64,000 bases of DNA, taken from NCBI RefSeq assembly GCF_001641265.1, contig NW_020167535.1, forward strand, positions 1 to 64,000, given 5' to 3'. The notes under the pieces are model-generated. The model saw only the letters and a program-made list of their open reading frames with translations, did no database searches and was not told the origin of the DNA. Numbering within the stretch: the stretch's first letter is position 1; every line of letters starts with the position of its first letter. Shown here one piece after another: positions 1 through 10,176 of the stretch. The position numbers and the translations under genes were made by a program. This DNA comes from Pseudogymnoascus destructans (taxonomy: Eukaryota > Ascomycota > Leotiomycetes > Thelebolales > Thelebolaceae).

Positions 1-496
1 AGGAGGGATTGAAAAATGACATTCGATGTGGAATTGGAAACCTGAAGATCAGAGATGGGTTTGCAAGCAGTTCCGTAACTTGTATGTGGGGATCGGTTGA
101 TTTTTGAGCTTGAATGGACAGTGAGGTGGTAAAAGATGAGGCAGATCGATTGCAGAAGTCACGAAGAGGAAGAAAGAGAGAATCATCGACTCCTTACATA
201 CTCGCATCTTTGCCCAACGTCTGCACAGCCGCTTATAGCCTTGATTCAACAGTTGCATACATAGAGCCAACTCTGCTGCCTAAATTCACCGACGAAGCTC
301 CCATAAAATTTGACTTTGCAATATGCGACTCGTTGAATCTGGTCGCGTTGACATATTTCGTGGCTGTTAAATGCGGCACCGCATTGGTCCATGTGATGGT
401 GGTTGCAGTCCCATATCTATGGAATCAGTCACGAAAAGATCGTCCGTCCACGAGTGTAGGTCAAGCTGCGAAGCGTTTAATGTGTATACACGAGTA
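1..496. other. Unclassified sequence left of the first transposon
   Basis: A reading frame is open on the plus strand from about 114 into the transposon that follows, but its product has no recognisable domain and it runs across the element boundary, so it is probably chance. No RNA gene, repeat or promoter was recognised here. Confidence 0.4.
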
Positions 497-667
497 CAGT
501 CAAATGCTGCTAAGACGATGTTTGGTTAGCAGATATATTCAATTGTGCGATATATTTTCTCGCACCGAATCAAAACACCATATATTGTCCGATATTCAAG
601 ATAATCGTCATTCTGCCTCCAATTATCGTATTATCCATCAACCAATGTGTGTTTCTTGACCTTCAGA

Positions 668-2560
668 ATGCCTCGAAAGCAGCCTATTCTACTCGAACAA
701 CGCCATGCCCTTCGTGCCTGGGCTCAGAAACAACATCAAAAGCCAACTCAAAAGCAGTGTATCGAATGGTTCCTCCAGCAATATAACCACAAACTTAGCC
801 AGTCGACAGTCTCTGAGTCTCTCAGCCATCACTTTGACAGCCTTGACGAAGCTCAACAAATGGGTGGTATATGGAGATGGAATAAGAAGGCTTGGATGAA
901 TACAACTATTATGGGCGAATGACTTGAGGCATTCATCACATATTGGCACTCGAGAAGTTCTATTTACAATGGATAACTTTACAGCACATGCTGCTGCTCT
1001 CTTGAGCTTTACCCCCCTCCTTCAAATATTCATATTTGTTGGCTACCAGCTAACAGTACCAGTCAATATCAGCTTCTTGATCAAGTGTCATACTGACATT
1101 CGTTGCACTCAGTTTGCTATCAAACTCAAGAGCAAACTTAGAAATCTCCTCCTCAAACCTACAAGTCAACATACATATCTTGGCTTATCACATCAACAAC
1201 AGAAGCAATACTACTCAACGATTGCTGCAAACTCTTCTACTACATCTGTTTATGCTACATACATCACGGCATATCATTTGGACACTCATTGAACAAGTTA
1301 TTAAGAAAATCTCCTCCTTAAGGGGGTGGGCCAATACTACCACATGGCATATCTCTACCAACTAGAGGCCTAGGAACCTGAACGATAGCTCTAGAAGCTT
1401 CTACAACCCTCTATGATTCATTACACGTCATCGCTCCTTAGTTACCCACAAGATTGGTTAAGTTATGACATAATTTGTCTATAGGTACTCTGACCTTGGA
1501 CCTCCTTTTCACTTCCTATAGGCTAGGAACCCAAGAGATGGTTCTATGGGATTCTCTTACGTTCACTACATGATTAGCAAGCTAGTTGTGGGTCGCACTT
1601 GATTTCTAATACATTTACCAAGCCTGGTTAGTCATGGAAAGTCATGGAAAATGAGAGAACTACACTCCTTTGGCATAAATAGGATTGCCCTTTCCTTAAG
1701 AAAGGGCAAGCAGGCAATACAGTAAATCGACTAGCACATACTTCTACGTCTTTTCCAAGCTTCCAAGCATTGATCTTTTATTCTCTGTTTTTGAAAAGTC
1801 AGTGAGGTGCTAACCTCTGACTTACCCCTGAGTTCTCAGACTCAACATTTGTGCAACTTGTCTAAACCACTTCACCACATCATACACCTGATTGCTGCGT
1901 TGTGGAATAGTCTAAGCTACAACCCTTTGGCTCTGTTTCCTAAGACAGTGTGTTGTCTTAGTAAATTCATCCCTTCCTTGGGTGGCTAGATTCTCATATC
2001 TGGTGCACCCACCATTACATCAAGGTATCATTCAATCTTTCAAAGCTTATTATCGATGACAATGGCTTGAAGCCTTTGACAACAATCAAAATCCTATGGA
2101 TACAATGAATCTACACTTAGCTATTCGATGGATTGTACGAAGCTGGAACAACTTGGTTACAAACACAACAATCTACAACTGCTTTCGAAAATCAACACTT
2201 ATTTCAATGCCAATCTCTCTTCCTACAACTATTACCCCTCTTGGAATCGGAGAGCTCTATGACAAGGTAATTAGAGCTGGGAACATAAAGATGTCATGGC
2301 AATATCAAACTTTCTAAACCCGGAGGAAGAGAAGGATATACAAGATGGGATGGAGGAATTGGGACCAGAAGAGGTTTTAAGTGAGGTCTTAGAGGAGCAT
2401 CTAGGCCAAGGCAGTACCCAAGATGATGACGAAGAGCAGGAGCCGCTAGAGCAGCCTGTATTTACTATACAGAGTGCTCGTCAAGCTCTACAAGTTCTGA
2501 TTGGGTTTGCTGAAGGTCAAGATGCTCTCAAGGCAGAGCATTTACAAGGGTTGGAGCAGT
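668..2560 (+). pseudogene. Fot1-like transposase, broken
   Basis: The start MPRKQPILLEQRHALR is followed by a CENP-B-type helix-turn-helix (QSTVSESL). Much of the middle is deleted, and the frame resumes at GGIWRWNKKAW, then FTMDNFTAHAA, which holds the second catalytic Asp of the DDE domain. A 934-base solo LTR interrupts it after the LPANSTSQYQLLDQ region. Reading resumes at about 2,025 with GIIQSFKAYYRRQW and runs through the acidic C-terminal region (EEEKDIQDGMEELG). Comparison with the fuller copy at 33.9-35.5 kb shows that the loss is between the HTH and DDE domains. It cannot encode an active enzyme. Confidence 0.8.
1086..2019 (+). repeat. Solo LTR, family A, copy 1
   Basis: A 934-base insertion starting TGTCATACTGAC and ending CACCCACCATTACA. 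It is flanked by the 5-base duplication TCAAG (1,081-1,085 and 2,020-2,024). The TG...CA ends and 5-base duplication identify an LTR left after recombination removed the internal region. Removing it rejoins the Fot-A transposase exactly. Other copies lie at 53,431, 55,627, 57,962 and 63,467. Confidence 0.92.
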
Positions 2561-2749
2561 GTTCCCCAAATAGTATTCTAATAGTATTCGGGGTTTTCCC
2601 GAATACTCGCTATCTGGGAGTATTCGGCGAATACTCATACAAATCCTCGCCGAATAGTATTTGAGTATTTTGAGGCTCAACTGTAGTATATAGTAATAAA
2701 ATATGATAACTGTCTACTTGCTATTATCCTCCTCCTTGTCGCCTATATC
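2557..2749. repeat. Fragment rich in GTATTCGG/CGAATACTC repeats
   Basis: It begins CAGTGTTCCCCAAATAG and contains many direct and inverted copies of a GAATACTC-type motif. This is the pattern of the terminal region of a hAT-like element. It lies between the truncated Fot-A and the truncated 5' side of Gypsy-2a. No coding sequence. The family assignment is tentative. Confidence 0.35.
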
Positions 2750-2759
2750 CACCTAAGAA

Positions 2760-3602
2760 GCTGTGGAACTTCAATCGGATGCGTCCTCGAGGAAAACGAC
2801 GAGGCCTAGGAGAAGGCTCCTTCCTAGGTCTACGCAAATGTAACCTGCGAGGACTAGACTTACGAGAACTCCTGGGAGGCACCTAGTTTTAGTCAACATG
2901 ACCCTGAGTATGACTGGACTCGGGGTGCAAACAAAGTTCCTAGCAGACACAGGAGCAAATGGCTACCTCGTCATTTAAGAGCCTTTCGCAATACGACTGT
3001 CGAAAGCGCTTCAGAGCCCCATACGGAAACTACCCTACTCTGTACCCATACGTGGATTTCAGCGCAAAATCCAAGGCCATGTATCAGAGTATATTCGGTT
3101 ACACTTAACAGTTGTAGGATGCTGAATATATAACTGCCCCTTTGTACTCCTGGAGCTCGGAGCACAAGATGTGATAATTGGGAAGAAGCTTTTCAGCCGC
3201 TTCCGAATACTACTCGACTCTGCAAAGACCCAGTTAGTATGGCCAAAGGAGTACCCGCCGACTCCTAGCTGGAGCAAGGAAATCACCTTGCCCTACCACT
3301 AACGCGAAACGTCCATTAAACATCCTGCATACCAGTCGGATGCGAATCGCCGGGATTTCGCAATCCACCGCGAAGACAGACGCCGCGCAGGCGGACGCTC
3401 GATGGAAATGAAAGTGATAATTTCCGACTACGAAGAGATCAACGATACGCCATCGAACCCACTATGAAACCAGGAGGTTTCTCCCCCACCGCAGAAACCC
3501 TAGTACATAGGTTTACGCCCATGCATATCTGCGAAATCAGTGCAAATGCTTTCCACCACAAGATGATGCGAAGCGACTCCGAGTTTTTTCAGACTAGCAT
3601 CT
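2760..3602 (+). pseudogene. Gypsy-2a gag end and aspartic protease, broken
   Basis: The gag tail (VELQSD) is followed by a retropepsin-like active site, FLADTGANGYLVI, near 2,935-2,975. About 70 residues later comes the C-terminal protease motif QDVIIGKKLFSRFRILLDS near 3,165-3,220. Stop codons interrupt the frame, for example directly after YLVI. Mariner-1 is inserted at TA 3,602-3,603 in the linker between protease and RT, and the frame continues at 10,177. Confidence 0.7.
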
Positions 3603-3693
3603 ACAGTACTACACCACTGCTATTAACCGAATTCCAATTTGACGTGTAAATCACGTCACGTAACCGACCCCTCCTTGTACAACAACCATAATT

Positions 3694-4700
3694 ATGCCAC
3701 CAACTCGGAGGGCTTTGGCTCCAATTGATGGGAATCGACAGCCTGGTGGCCAAAGTACCGTACAATATACAATTTCAGTTGACTCAATACGCACCGAAGG
3801 CAAAAGCCTACAGCATGGGGAAAGTCATATACAGAAGCAGAGCAACGCCTTATACTCCGCCATGTACGCCTAAACCCAAAGGATACATACCAAGAAGTAA
3901 AGGATGCTTGTAATGTTGCTTGCTCAACATCAACTATAAAGAGGATACTACAAGAAGCAGGCATAGGCAATTGGCGTGCAAAGTGTCGCCCTTTCCTACT
4001 GCCAATACATGCAGCTAAACAGCTTGCATGGTGTTTAGCATGGAGGAATTGGACAGCAGAGGATTGGGGTCAAGTTGTGTGGAGTGATGAGTGCTCTGTT
4101 GAGCGGGGGCGGGGTAACAGGAGCGAGTGGTGTTTCCGCACACCTGCTCAGAAGTGGCAGCGGGAGATGATCCAAACCTACAGTACAAAGAAGAACATGA
4201 AGATCATGGTTTGGGGGGCCTTTTTGGCAGAAGGCCAGAGCAATTTATACCTTATGGACCGTGACTTTGACTCAAAGAACTTTGGATATACTGCAAACTC
4301 ATACCTTAAGGTTCTAGAAGCAGAACTCCTGCCTATTTTTGAGAGTCTTGACTCTAGCTACTCATTTATGCAAGATAATGCTCCTATCCATACTGCGGGT
4401 ATGGTTACAGACTTTCTTGAGGAGCATATGATTACTACACTCTATGGGTGGCTGCCCTATTCACCCGACCTCAACCCAATTGAGCACATTTGGTGGCACT
4501 TGAAAATCCGGGTGTGTGAGATGTTCCCTGAAATTGCAAAGGATAAATCAAACTCAGAACATGCAAGACAGCATCTAGAATCATGTTTGCAAGCAGCATG
4601 GGACACATTAGACAAGTCATTGTTTGATAAATTGTATAAGAGTATGCCGAGTAGAATTGAGGCGTGCATTCAAGCAGACGGGTGGCATACAAAATACTAG
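3694..4700 (+). pseudogene. Tc1/mariner transposase, copy 1, broken
   Basis: It starts MPPTRRALAPIDGNRQPGG. The N-terminal HTH part is shortened by a deletion relative to copy 2 and shifted in frame. The catalytic part from 4,077 is open for 207 residues. It shows the DDE_3 signatures VWSDECSVERG (first Asp), FMQDNAPIHTAG (second Asp) and YSPDLNPIEHIWW (catalytic Glu), and ends GWHTKY. The catalytic core is thus intact but the DNA-binding half is not. Copy 2 has a fuller HTH but a different frameshift (GTGATGGTG for GTGATGAGTG). Confidence 0.85.
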
Positions 4701-4788
4701 AATACTCATTTTTTATACTATATACTATACGAGCATATTTTGTATAGCTTTCAATTCTAATTACAATGGATCAATTTTTACATCTATC

Positions 4789-5440
4789 TGTTACCATATC
4801 AAGTGCGCCTTGCAGCTCGAGTGGGGGTTCAGGGGTGTGGGGAGCTTTCCGGGGTTGGAGCGAAGTTTTCAGTTGTGGAGTGAATTCTCAGAACTAGTCT
4901 CGCTAAAGAGAATTCACTCCACAACAACATAGCTGTATATAGATCGAGCCACTGCTCGAGTGCTCCTCTTCTCTTTCCTTTCTTCTCTAGATTGAGTTTA
5001 ATTCATAATACCCAACTGGCGCCCTATGCCTTGTGTTACGACGGAACAAGAAGGCTGGCCAACTACAGGACAGGAAGGAGGGAGGTCGCATGAGACCGGC
5101 CCTGGTACCTGGAGGGGCAGCGGGGAATAGTAGTTCCGAAAGTATCACGTGACGGACTCGCAGGATGATGAGGAGAATCCTAAGAGTCCAGGACTCCGAG
5201 GACTCGAGTGAGTTCCCAGGAGTCCACTAGGCACGACGCCACTATATAAGTAGATAGTATTTCCTTAGATAGGAGCTTCGTGCTCAACTCAATACAGTAT
5301 TTGTTACATACTAGTAACGTGTTACTTGAAGCCTTTGTGTCTGATCCCCTGCCTCCTCTGATAAGTAAACCTTTACGCAAGAGAACCTCTGTGTCTTCTA
5401 TTGTTTAGAAGTCAGCGTTACACCTTGGTGAACCGTGACA
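4789..5440 (+). repeat. Gypsy-1 5' LTR
   Basis: 258 bases of LTR plus the 389-base family-B insertion and its duplicated CCTTG. The probable TATA element is GTATATAG near 4,933. The 3' portion reads AACTGGCGCCCTATGCC and ends GGTGAACCGTGACA. Confidence 0.92.
5034..5422 (+). repeat. Solo LTR, family B, copy 1, inside the Gypsy-1 LTR
   Basis: 389 bases, TGTTACGACGG...AGTCAGCGTTACA, flanked by CCTTG duplications (5,029-5,033 and 5,423-5,427). It has a single copy of an 86-base internal unit that is doubled in the 475-base copies. A TATA box (ACTATATAAG) is at about 5,241. It is the youngest layer of this nest. Confidence 0.93.
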
Positions 5441-5792
5441 TAAAACTCAATCTCTCTTATACCTCTTTTCCTGCTCTTTGAGCTGAACCCTCTTCTGAAA
5501 TCGAAATCGAAATCCACTCTTTGAAAACCCCAGAACCAGAAACCTTATCCTGAAGTGGATTCCAGGACGATCTCGAGGCAACCCCTCAAAGTTGGCTTTC
5601 GACAGTCAGCTCGACACATACACACCACCTTCGCAAGTCAGACCTTTCACAACGCTCCCTCGACAAGGATATAAGTGTGAGGGAAGTGCGCTCCTCTCGA
5701 GTGGCTCCTACGGCCAACAACTGCACAATAGGGCCTTTGGCAATATGTGTCTGACTTGACGATATAAACCGAAATTGAAATAGCAACTCGCT

Positions 5793-6030
5793 ATGGCTTA
5801 TACAGCTGAAGAAAAAGCTGCAATGGCAGCTCGAAATAATCCAGAACAAGACGCAGAAGCTGTATCGACCACCACATCAAGATCCAGCAAAAGAAATGCT
5901 CATGAAACTTGGGAAATGCTTCATATGCCGACAAAATGGACATCGAGCTCGAGACTGTCCCCAGAAGCTCAAAGCTCAAGTGAATGAGGTATCTACAGCT
6001 GAGTCTATCATCGATTCGGAAAACGAATAG
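5793..6030 (+). pseudogene. Gypsy-1 gag remnant with zinc knuckle
   Basis: Only a short gag tail remains. The frame ending at the TAG at 6,028-6,030 encodes a retroviral-type CCHC zinc knuckle, CFICRQNGHRARDC (C-x2-C-x4-H-x4-C), which binds nucleic acid in gag proteins. A second frame begins MAYTAEEKAAMAARN at 5,793. The two were probably one gag frame before a deletion. The capsid region is missing. The pol frame overlaps the gag stop in the -1 frame relative to gag. Confidence 0.6.
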
Positions 6031-9000
6031 CCTCTAGACAAGTCATCACTAGAGGCAGTGCAGCCAGAATTGCAGCTTCTTCCTCGAGATCCAGTTTTGA
6101 TCCGGACACCCCTTTCTTAGCTACTTGTAGAATAGGAAAATACAAAGCTATTGTCCATGCATTGATCGATACTGGTGCCACAGGTGGAAACTTTATTAAT
6201 GCTGCTGATGCAGAAAGAATATGTGAAATTAAAGGGATAGCCCCAGTCGAACTTGTGAAGCCAAAACAAGTTGAAGGATTCAATGGAGAGGCTGCCCCTG
6301 CTATCACACATGCTATATATCCTCGACTACAAGTGGGAGAGCATGTGGAAAGCCTATGTCCATTATTCATCACTTCGCTGGGAAAACATTCCATCATTCT
6401 CGGGAAAGCTTGGATGAAGCAACATGGAGTTGTTCTCGATATGATCAATGATCAAGTCCTCTTCACTGGAGATTATTGCAACCATTCTATACCAGATCGA
6501 GCCCTAGAAACAGAGCCTATATCTAAAAGCGAAAGACAAAGGCCAAAGAAGAAAGCCAAAGAAATGCCTCCTCCGGAACCTGCTCTGAAAGTGGAAAAAC
6601 CAAAACCTTGCACCATAGCAATGATTGGCGCAGCACCATTTCGAATGCTCATGAAGCAAAAAGGAGCTCAAGTCTTTGCTATATCAATGAAGGACATAAT
6701 CGAGCACAAGAACAAGACCAAAACTGAAGAAATTGACTCTCGACTGATCCTTCCGAAGGAATTTCATGAATTTTTGGATGTTTTTTCAAAAATGGCAGCA
6801 GACAAGCTACCTCCCCATCGACCTTCAGACCATCATATTGAACTCGAAGGTGATGCAAAGCTGGGATATGCACCACTCTGGAATATGTCAAAGGAAGAAC
6901 TTGATTTGGTCGAAGAATATGTCTTCGAGCACTTGCCAAAAGGGTTCATTGAAGCAAGCAAAGCCCCATACTCTTCACCCATTATGTTTGTGAGAAAGCC
7001 AGGTGGTGGTCTTCGATTCTGTGTTGACTACAGGAAGCTAAATGCCATAACGAAAAAGGATCGATATCCCATACCACTCATTGATGAAACGCTGGCCCAA
7101 GTCATAGGAGCAAAATATCTCACCAAACTGGACATTCGACATGCCTTCAATCGAATTCGAATGCAGACAGAAGAAGATGAAGACCTCACTACATTCAGAA
7201 CTCGATTTGGATCCTACAAATACAAGGTCATGCCCTTCGGACTCACAAATGGTCCAGCAACATTCCAGAGGTACATGAATGAAACCCTCATGGATTACCT
7301 CAACCAATTCGTCACCGCATACATGGATGACATTCTTATCTACAGTACTACTCGAGCGGAGCATACAGAGCACATAAGGAAAGTCCTACAGAAGCTTCGA
7401 GAAGCTGGACTGCAAGCAGATATCTCAAAATGTGAGTTTTTCGTCCAAGAAACCAAATTCCTAGGACTCATCGTGGGAGTCAATGGCATTCGCATGGACC
7501 CTGCAAAGGTTTCTACTATATTGGAATGGCGAACTCCAAAATCGCTCAGGGATATACAAGCTTTCATTGGATTCTGCAATTTCTATCGAAGGTTCATCCG
7601 AAATTACTCCAGCATCATGAGGCCATTGGTGAACCTTACCAGAAAGGATCAGATATTCGAATGGACTCATGAATGCCAAACTGCATTCGAGCTGTTGAAA
7701 CAAACAGTCACAGAAGCTCCTGTCTTGAGGCATTTCGATAGAAACAAGACAGCCTATGTCGAAGCAGATTCCTCAGACTTCATCTCATCAGGAGTCTTGT
7801 CACAAAAAGATGATCAAGGGGTTCTACATCCAGTTGCATACTTCTCGAAAAAGCTAGCACCTGCAGAATGCAATTACGAGATATATGACAAGGAATTGCT
7901 TGCAATCATCAGATGTTTCGAAGCATGGAGACCAGAACTTGAAGGGACAGATTTTCCAGTCCAAGTCTTGTCTGATCACAAAAGCTTGGAATACTTCATG
8001 TCCACCAAGAAGCTGACAAGAAGATAAGCTCGATGGGCTGAATTCCTCTCTCGATACAACTTCCAGATCATCTATAGGCCTGGGAAGCAAAATGGAAAAG
8101 CAGATGCTTTGACTCGAAGGCCTGGTGACAGACCAGAAGGCAATGATGAGGATGATCGACAAAAGCAACAGCTTCAGGTGTTGCTACCACCTTCGAGGCT
8201 ACATCCAGACATTCAGAAACTCAAAGAACAAGGCCAAACAGCTCAGCTAGCTCCAGTGGAAACTCATATCAGAGAAATGACAATTCTTGAGAAAATCCAA
8301 AAGTCTCAACTGGAAGACAAATTCTGCAAGGTTACACTACAGAAGCTTGAGAATGGTGATCGAACAAGCAAAGAGGTTGCATTGGCTTATTGCGAACTCA
8401 AAAACGGCATGCTAGAATATCAAAATCGAGTTTGGGTGCCAGAAACCATTCAGGTGGACTTGTTGAGAGAAGTTCATGAACAAGCTTCTATGGGACATCC
8501 AGGAGCTGGAAAGATGCTGCGAGTCATGAAACAGCACTATTACTGGCCAAACATGGACAAAACAATAATTCGATATATCAAAAACTGCCATAGTTGTCGA
8601 AGATCGAAACCATCTCGAGATTCCTACAATGGACTTCTACAACCAATCCCTATTGACAGTCGACCATGGATGGATATATCAATGGATTTCGTGACAGGAT
8701 TACCACTCTGTGAAGGGAACAATGCTATCTTGGTTGTTGCATGCAGGTTGACGAAAGAAAGACATTTCATTCCGTGTTTCGCTGGGCAAGAAGGGACTAC
8801 TGCAGAAGCTACAGCACAGCTCTTACTTCGACATGTATGGAAGCACCATGGTCTACCAAACTCGATAATATCAGACAGAGGTCCTCAGTTCATTGCAGAA
8901 GTCTGGAGTTTGCTCTGCAAAATTTGGAAAATTTCGGCCAAACTTTCAACTGCCTTCCACCCAGAAACAGATGGACAGACTGAGCGATTCAATGCAGAGC

Positions 9001-9737
9001 TCGAACGCTACTTGCGAGCTCATGTGAACTATTTTCAAGACAATTGGGTTTCATACTTGTGCATGGCGGAGTTTGCTGCCAACAGTTTGCCATCAGATGC
9101 AACCAAGACAAGTGCGTTTTTTGCGAACAAGGGCTATGAACCAAGAATGAGCTTCGATACAGAGCAGCAAGCATATTACGAAGCCAAACAAGAGCACAAG
9201 AACATAGCTCAGACCATGGCAAAGATTTGGGAGTTTCTGCAGGATGAAATCACGCTCTCGCAAGCAAAAATGGAACATTTCGCGAACAAGAAAAGGAAAC
9301 CTGCACCACGCTATCAAGTGGGAGACAGAGTATGGCTTTCAACTCAAAATATAAAGACACAGAGGCCATCAAAGAAGCTAGACCACAAGCAAGTGGGACC
9401 TTTTGAAATTCTAGAGCGAATAGTTGCATATCGGCCCAAACTTCCAAACAGCATGAAGATTCATCCAGTATTTCATGCCAATCTATTAAGACTTGACTCG
9501 AATCATGCAATCGAAGGGCAGCAACAGGAGCCAGAGCCTCCAGTCATTGTCAATGGCGAAGAGGAGTGGGAAGTGGACGAAATCCTCGACTCAAAAGTTA
9601 TTCGAAAGAAGCTTTTCTACAAGGCAGCTTAGAAGAACTATCCACCGGATGAGACATGGTATACTGCAGAGAGCTTTGAAAATTCTCCAGAAGTTACCCA
9701 AGCATATCACAGAAAATACCCTCAGAAACCAAAATGA
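6022..9737 (+). pseudogene. Gypsy-1 pol polyprotein with two nonsense codons
   Basis: Domains in order: protease (ALIDTGATGGNF, about 6,155), RT (catalytic TAYMDDILIYS at about 7,315), RNase H (VEADSSDFISSGVLS, EIYDKELLAI), HHCC zinc-binding and integrase (SMDFVTGLP, ISDRGPQF), and a C-terminal chromodomain (WEVDEILDSKV...KNYPPDETWY). Two stops break it: TAA at 8,025-8,027 in KLTRR*ARWAEF, and TAG at 9,630-9,632 in the chromodomain at a position usually Trp. Both fit single C-to-T or G-to-A changes (CAA to TAA, TGG to TAG), typical of RIP. Otherwise the frame is continuous, so this is a recent casualty. Confidence 0.93.
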
Positions 9738-9815
9738 GAGCTGGAGACAATTGTTTTTTTTTGAAAATAGGATTTCTTGATCAGGAGATCAACTCTGGAG
9801 TGGGGGGGGGGGTAG

Positions 9816-10073
9816 TGTTACGATATCAAGTGCGCCTTGCAGCTCGAGTGGGGGTTCAGGGGTGTGGGGAGCTTTCCGGGGTTGGAGAGAAGTTTTCAGT
9901 TGTGGAGTGAATTCTCAGAACTAGTCTCGCTAAAGAGAATTCACTCCACAACAACATAGCTGTATATAGATCGAGCCACTGCTCGTGTGCTCCTCTTCTC
10001 TTTCCTTTCTTCTCTAGATTGAGTTTAATTCATAATACCCAACTGGCGCCCTATGCCTTGGTGAACCGTGACA
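9816..10073 (+). repeat. Gypsy-1 3' LTR
   Basis: 258 bases, TGTTACGATATC...GTGAACCGTGACA, preceded by a run of 12 G. It is nearly identical to the 5' LTR after removal of the nested family-B LTR, which points to recent insertion. Confidence 0.95.
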
Positions 10074-10176
10074 CTATCACTCTAAAATTGCATATGTTAC
10101 GAGCAAATTAATTATCTACGTTCGGTGGCTTCGCGGGTGGTTTCACGATTCGGTTAATAGCAGTGGTCGGTGACTG

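Larger units (their letters stand above)
497..2560 (+). mobile_element. Fot1/pogo-like transposon relic (Fot-A)
   Basis: The left end starts CAGTCAAATGCTGCTAAGAC directly after a TA dinucleotide, matching the terminal repeat of the related element at 33,827-35,613. The right end is lost near 2,560, just after the last recognisable transposase codons (GLEQ), where an unrelated GTATTCGG-rich sequence begins. A solo LTR (1,086-2,019) is inserted in the transposase. TA target choice and the HTH-DDE transposase place it in the pogo/Fot1 branch of Tc1/mariner. It is dead. Confidence 0.8.
4789..10073 (+). mobile_element. Ty3/gypsy chromovirus Gypsy-1, both LTRs present
   Basis: The 5' LTR is 4,789-5,440 and contains a nested LTR. 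The 3' LTR is 9,816-10,073. Without the insertion both are 258 bases, with TGTTAC...GTGACA ends. The 5-base duplication CTATC flanks the element (4,784-4,788 and 10,074-10,078). A G-rich polypurine tract precedes the 3' LTR (9,797-9,815). The gene order protease-RT-RNase H-integrase-chromodomain defines a chromovirus. It is inactive because of a mostly missing gag and nonsense codons in pol. Confidence 0.95.
3604..10176 (+). mobile_element. Tc1/mariner-type transposon, copy 1 (carries Gypsy-1)
   Basis: The left end CAGTACTACACCACTGCTA and the right end are inverted repeats sharing CCACTGCTATTAACCG. TA dinucleotides flank the element at 3,602-3,603 and 10,177-10,178. Removing Gypsy-1 (4,789-10,073 plus one CTATC) leaves an element of about 1.3 kb, collinear with copy 2 at 32,619. 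It is inserted in Gypsy-2a and is older than Gypsy-1. Confidence 0.9.

Noticed and set aside
114..659. 181-aa frame at the left edge
   Set aside because: It crosses the Fot-A terminal repeat at 497 and has no domain; the portion before 497 may be an old coding piece but cannot be supported.
3604..3640. Gypsy-2a and mariner-1 as one composite element
   Set aside because: The TA duplication and the collinear second mariner copy at 32.6 kb show that mariner is an independent insertion.
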